DNA from: Burkholderiales bacterium
GTDB taxonomy: Bacteria > Pseudomonadota > Gammaproteobacteria > Burkholderiales > Burkholderiaceae_D
Length of the DNA: 8,325 nt
Assembly (NCBI GenBank): GCA_028868455.1
Contig: JAGWUK010000103.1
Location: 1 to 8,325 of the forward strand
Direction: 5' to 3'
Shown: positions 6,569 to 8,325 of the stretch, in pieces
How positions within the stretch are numbered: position 1 is the stretch's first letter
How the letters are laid out: the number at the start of each line of letters is the position of its first letter
Made by a program: the position numbers and the translations under genes
The notes under the pieces: model-generated
Told to the model about the DNA's origin: nothing
What the model saw: only the letters and a program-made list of their open reading frames with translations
Databases searched by the model: none

Positions 6569-8008
6569 TCAGGTACAGCGCGCTTTGCCCATGGCAAGCA
6601 CCGCGCAGAGCAGGGCGTCGATATCTTGTTTGCCGGTGCGGTGATTGACGATGGCTGCGCGGATGGCTAACTGGCCCTTGACGGTGGTGGTGGAGGGGAC
6701 GGCAATGCCGGATTCATGCAGGTCGGCGACGATTTCGCGATTGACATGATCGGCATCGTCGCAGCGATAGCGGAAACAGACGATGTTCAGGTTGACGGGC
6801 GCCAGCAATTCCAGTGCCGGATGCAGCGCGATTTGTTGCGCCAGATAGCGCGCCAGATGACAGGTGTGCGAAATTGTTTCGCCTAATTTTTCGGTACCGA
6901 AAGCCTGGATCGTGAACCAGGTTTTGAGCGCCCGGAATCCGCGCGACAAGTCGGGGCCAAAATCGCAAGGCCATGGCGAACCGGCGGCCAGACCGCGCGC
7001 TTCGCGCCGCAGATAGGCGACTGGTGCGGCAAAAGCCTGCATGTGCAGGCTGCCATCGCGCACCAGCAGGAATCCGGCATCGTATTGCACTTGTCCCCAT
7101 TTATGAAAATCGAAGGCGATGGAATCGGCGCGCTCGATACCGGCGAGCTTGGGGGCGACCTCATCCGACATCATGCCAAGTGCGCCATAGGCGCCATCGA
7201 TATGCAGCCACAGCGATTGATCACGGGCGATGTCGGCCAACGCGTTCAGGTCGTCGATGGCGCCGACATCGACCGTGCCAGCGGTGCCAGCGATGAAGAA
7301 AGGATGAAGACCAGCCTCACGGTCGGCGGCGATGGCGGCTTGCAAGGCCTCGGTGTGCATCTGATGCTGATCATCGGTCGGAATCCGGCGCAACGCTGCG
7401 GAACCGAGTCCGCTCAGATCCATGGCCTGCGCGATGCACCCATGCGCTTCGGCTGAGGTGTACGCGACGAGCTTGCTGTCGAGATTTTGCACGCCGCTCT
7501 GGCGCACACCGGTGCCGAGGGTGGCCGTCTTGGCGACCAGCACGCTCATCAGATTGGCCATTGAGGTGCCGGTGACAAAGACGCCGCTGGCGCTGTCGGG
7601 AAATTGAAACAATTCGCGCATCCAGCGCACGATCTGGCGTTCGACTTCGACTGGCATCTGGTTGCGGCCACCCAGATTGGCATTGAGTCCGGCGGCCAGC
7701 ATGTCGGCCACCATGCCGATCGGTGTGCCGCCGCCATGCACCCATCCCATGAAGCCGGGATGCACATTGCCGACGGCATACGGCAAAATTTCGTGCATGA
7801 AACGCTGATGCAGTGTTGTCAGATCGGTGCCGGTTTGCGGCAGCGCTTCGTCAAAGCGCTGACGGATGACATCGGGAATGGGTTGCCAGACCGGACGCTG
7901 GCGGATGTGTTCGACATAATCGAGCATATCGTCGAGCATGCGATGACTTTGTGCACGAAACGCCGTCCAGTCGTCTGGGTCGAGTGAATCTTCAGAGTGG
8001 TTTTTCAT
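6569..8008 (-). CDS. Group II pyridoxal-phosphate-dependent decarboxylase
   Basis: A 479-residue cytosolic enzyme of the aromatic-amino-acid/glutamate decarboxylase superfamily and first gene of the operon. The fold markers run in order: NVHPGFMGWVHGGG (about 81-94), FVTGTSMANL (about 144-153, phosphate loop), SAEAHG with His189 in the ring-stacking position, GTAGTVDVGAIDDL (about 241-254), HIDGAYGA with Asp271, and DFHKWGQVQYDAG with Lys303 as the PLP-binding lysine. The usual reaction is removal of the alpha-carboxyl of an amino acid to give an amine. The lysine motif has Asp-Phe-His-Lys rather than the common Asp-Pro-His-Lys, placing it in a divergent branch whose substrate I cannot predict. 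The ATG at 8008 is preferred: a weak GAAG precedes it by 5 bases and a promoter-like sequence lies just upstream. A TTG at 8074 would add 22 residues but lies upstream of that promoter and lacks a ribosome binding site. Confidence 0.88.
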   Translation of the reverse strand: MKNHSEDSLDPDDWTAFRAQSHRMLDDMLDYVEHIRQRPVWQPIPDVIRQRFDEALPQTGTDLTTLHQRFMHEILPYAVGNVHPGFMGWVHGGGTPIGMVADMLAAGLNANLGGRNQMPVEVERQIVRWMRELFQFPDSASGVFVTGTSMANLMSVLVAKTATLGTGVRQSGVQNLDSKLVAYTSAEAHGCIAQAMDLSGLGSAALRRIPTDDQHQMHTEALQAAIAADREAGLHPFFIAGTAGTVDVGAIDDLNALADIARDQSLWLHIDGAYGALGMMSDEVAPKLAGIERADSIAFDFHKWGQVQYDAGFLLVRDGSLHMQAFAAPVAYLRREARGLAAGSPWPCDFGPDLSRGFRALKTWFTIQAFGTEKLGETISHTCHLARYLAQQIALHPALELLAPVNLNIVCFRYRCDDADHVNREIVADLHESGIAVPSTTTVKGQLAIRAAIVNHRTGKQDIDALLCAVLAMGKARCT

Positions 8009-8036
8009 CAACGCTTCGTCTGTGAATCGATAGTCG

Positions 8037-8066
8037 ATTATCGCATCTGCAAAAGAACTTGCGCAA
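8037..8066 (-). promoter_or_regulatory. Candidate sigma-70 promoter of the decarboxylase operon
   Basis: On the minus strand GATAAT (8042-8037, 5 of 6 matches to the -10 box) is preceded by TGC, giving an extended -10 (TGCGATAAT). TTGCGC (8066-8061) sits 18 bases further upstream as a partial -35. Transcription would start near 8030, giving a leader of about 22 bases to the ATG at 8008. The dyad CGATA/TATCG covers the -10 and could be an operator. Confidence 0.42.
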
Positions 8067-8147
8067 TCTTTCAAGCGGATGTGGTCCGCAGCCGTTTGTC
8101 GCGTATCCTATTGCGGTTTGGCCTTCAGTCGCGATAAAACGGTTCTG

Positions 8148-8174
8148 CCGCCATGATCACTTTGATCATGGCGG
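8148..8174. repeat. Perfect 12-bp inverted repeat with 3-base spacer
   Basis: CCGCCATGATCA (8148-8159) and TGATCATGGCGG (8163-8174) are exact reverse complements separated by CTT. Neither side has an adjoining T-run (the minus-strand side has TTTT only after about 8 unrelated bases), so a canonical terminator is not clear. It could be a transcription barrier between divergent units, an RNA hairpin, or a protein-binding site. Confidence 0.65.
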
Positions 8175-8184
8175 GTGCTGCCAG

Positions 8185-8211
8185 TGTCACCGTGTGACGG
8201 TCGCCTGTCAC
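8185..8211. promoter_or_regulatory. Cluster of TGTCAC half-sites
   Basis: TGTCAC occurs at 8185-8190 and again at 8206-8211, 21 bases apart (two helical turns), with the inverted half-site GTGAC at 8194-8198 between them. A second overlapping dyad ACCGT/ACGGT spans 8189-8201. Repeated half-sites in helical phase are operator-like; no specific regulator can be named. Confidence 0.35.
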
Positions 8212-8241
8212 AGCTGTTGAGGATACGGGATTTTAATGATG

Positions 8242-8325
8242 GGACTTACGCAAAATCGCCCCAGCGGCGTTATAGCTCCTTGTCGTACGATGTGTACTGC
8301 CTTCGTCGCTATGCCTTGCTGGAAC
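8242..8325. repeat. Probable fragment of a dispersed intergenic repeat, cut by window edge
   Basis: From GGGACTTACGCAAAATCG to the window end the sequence differs in style from the preceding spacer. It resembles a dispersed repeat I associate with intergenic regions of Burkholderiales, often mis-called as the end of small proteins. It contains CGCC/GGCG (8257-8260/8266-8269) and the palindrome CGTACG (8284-8289). A plus-strand frame from ATG at 8236 stays open to the edge and begins MMGLTQNRPSGVIAPC, but it looks like repeat-derived translation, not a real gene; a GAGGA lies 12 bases upstream of that ATG. The recognition is from memory and unverified. Confidence 0.35.

Larger units (their letters stand above)
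8009..8241. other. Non-coding upstream region of the decarboxylase operon
   Basis: No coding sequence is supported here. It contains, from left to right, the operon's candidate promoter, small inverted repeats CGATA/TATCG (8028-8032/8039-8043, overlapping the -10) and GCGGA/TCCGC (8075-8079/8085-8089), the large inverted repeat at 8148-8174 and the TGTCAC cluster at 8185-8211. The density of dyads suggests regulatory DNA, but no named regulator's site is recognised. Confidence 0.5.

Noticed and set aside
8009..8074. Extended decarboxylase N-terminus from a TTG at 8074
   Set aside because: There is no ribosome binding site before the TTG, a promoter-like extended -10 lies between it and the ATG at 8008, and the extra 22 residues do not resemble a conserved part of the family.
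1..8325. CRISPR arrays, tRNA or rRNA genes, phage genes or an insertion-sequence transposase
   Set aside because: No regularly spaced repeats, no tRNA-like cloverleaf or rRNA segment and no transposase or integrase motifs were seen; coding sequence and regulatory gaps account for the window.

Overview
The window looks like a chromosomal stretch of a betaproteobacterium, most likely Burkholderiales and perhaps an Oxalobacteraceae member such as Herminiimonas or Collimonas. That placement is inferred from moderate GC, protein styles (DctB-type kinase, small periplasmic Cache protein, NitT/TauT ATPase) and the look of the right-hand repeat; no search was run.

Layout. The left half is read rightward. 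It holds the 3' part of a NitT/TauT-type ABC transporter ATPase (2-709), a 114-base intergenic leader with three consecutive stem-loops, a secreted single-Cache-domain protein (824-1282), a DctB-like membrane histidine kinase (1347-3176), a 185-base AT-rich gap and a FlaG-family flagellar protein (3362-3751). The right half is read leftward and forms one compact three-gene operon: a group II PLP-dependent decarboxylase (8008-6569), a TPR-like/ATP-grasp ligase-like protein (6550-5315) and a second, fold-type I PLP enzyme resembling class V aminotransferases or lyases (5300-3807). The two halves converge across 55 bases with no clear terminator. The last 317 bases hold no complete gene. They contain a candidate promoter for the operon, a perfect 12-bp inverted repeat, a cluster of TGTCAC half-sites and, at the edge, what looks like part of a dispersed repeat.

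How the genes may work together. The left genes read as a nutrient uptake and sensing neighbourhood: a transporter ATPase, a periplasmic ligand-binding Cache protein, and a kinase whose periplasmic part carries DctB hallmarks but has no response-regulator gene next to it. The FlaG gene is away from any filament genes in view. The right operon is the most interesting part. An amino-acid decarboxylase, an ATP-dependent carboxylate-amine ligase candidate and a second PLP enzyme, spaced 18 and 14 bases apart, suggest a small dedicated pathway that makes or modifies an amine or amide metabolite. The product cannot be read from the sequence, and I do not recognise the cluster as a characterised pathway.
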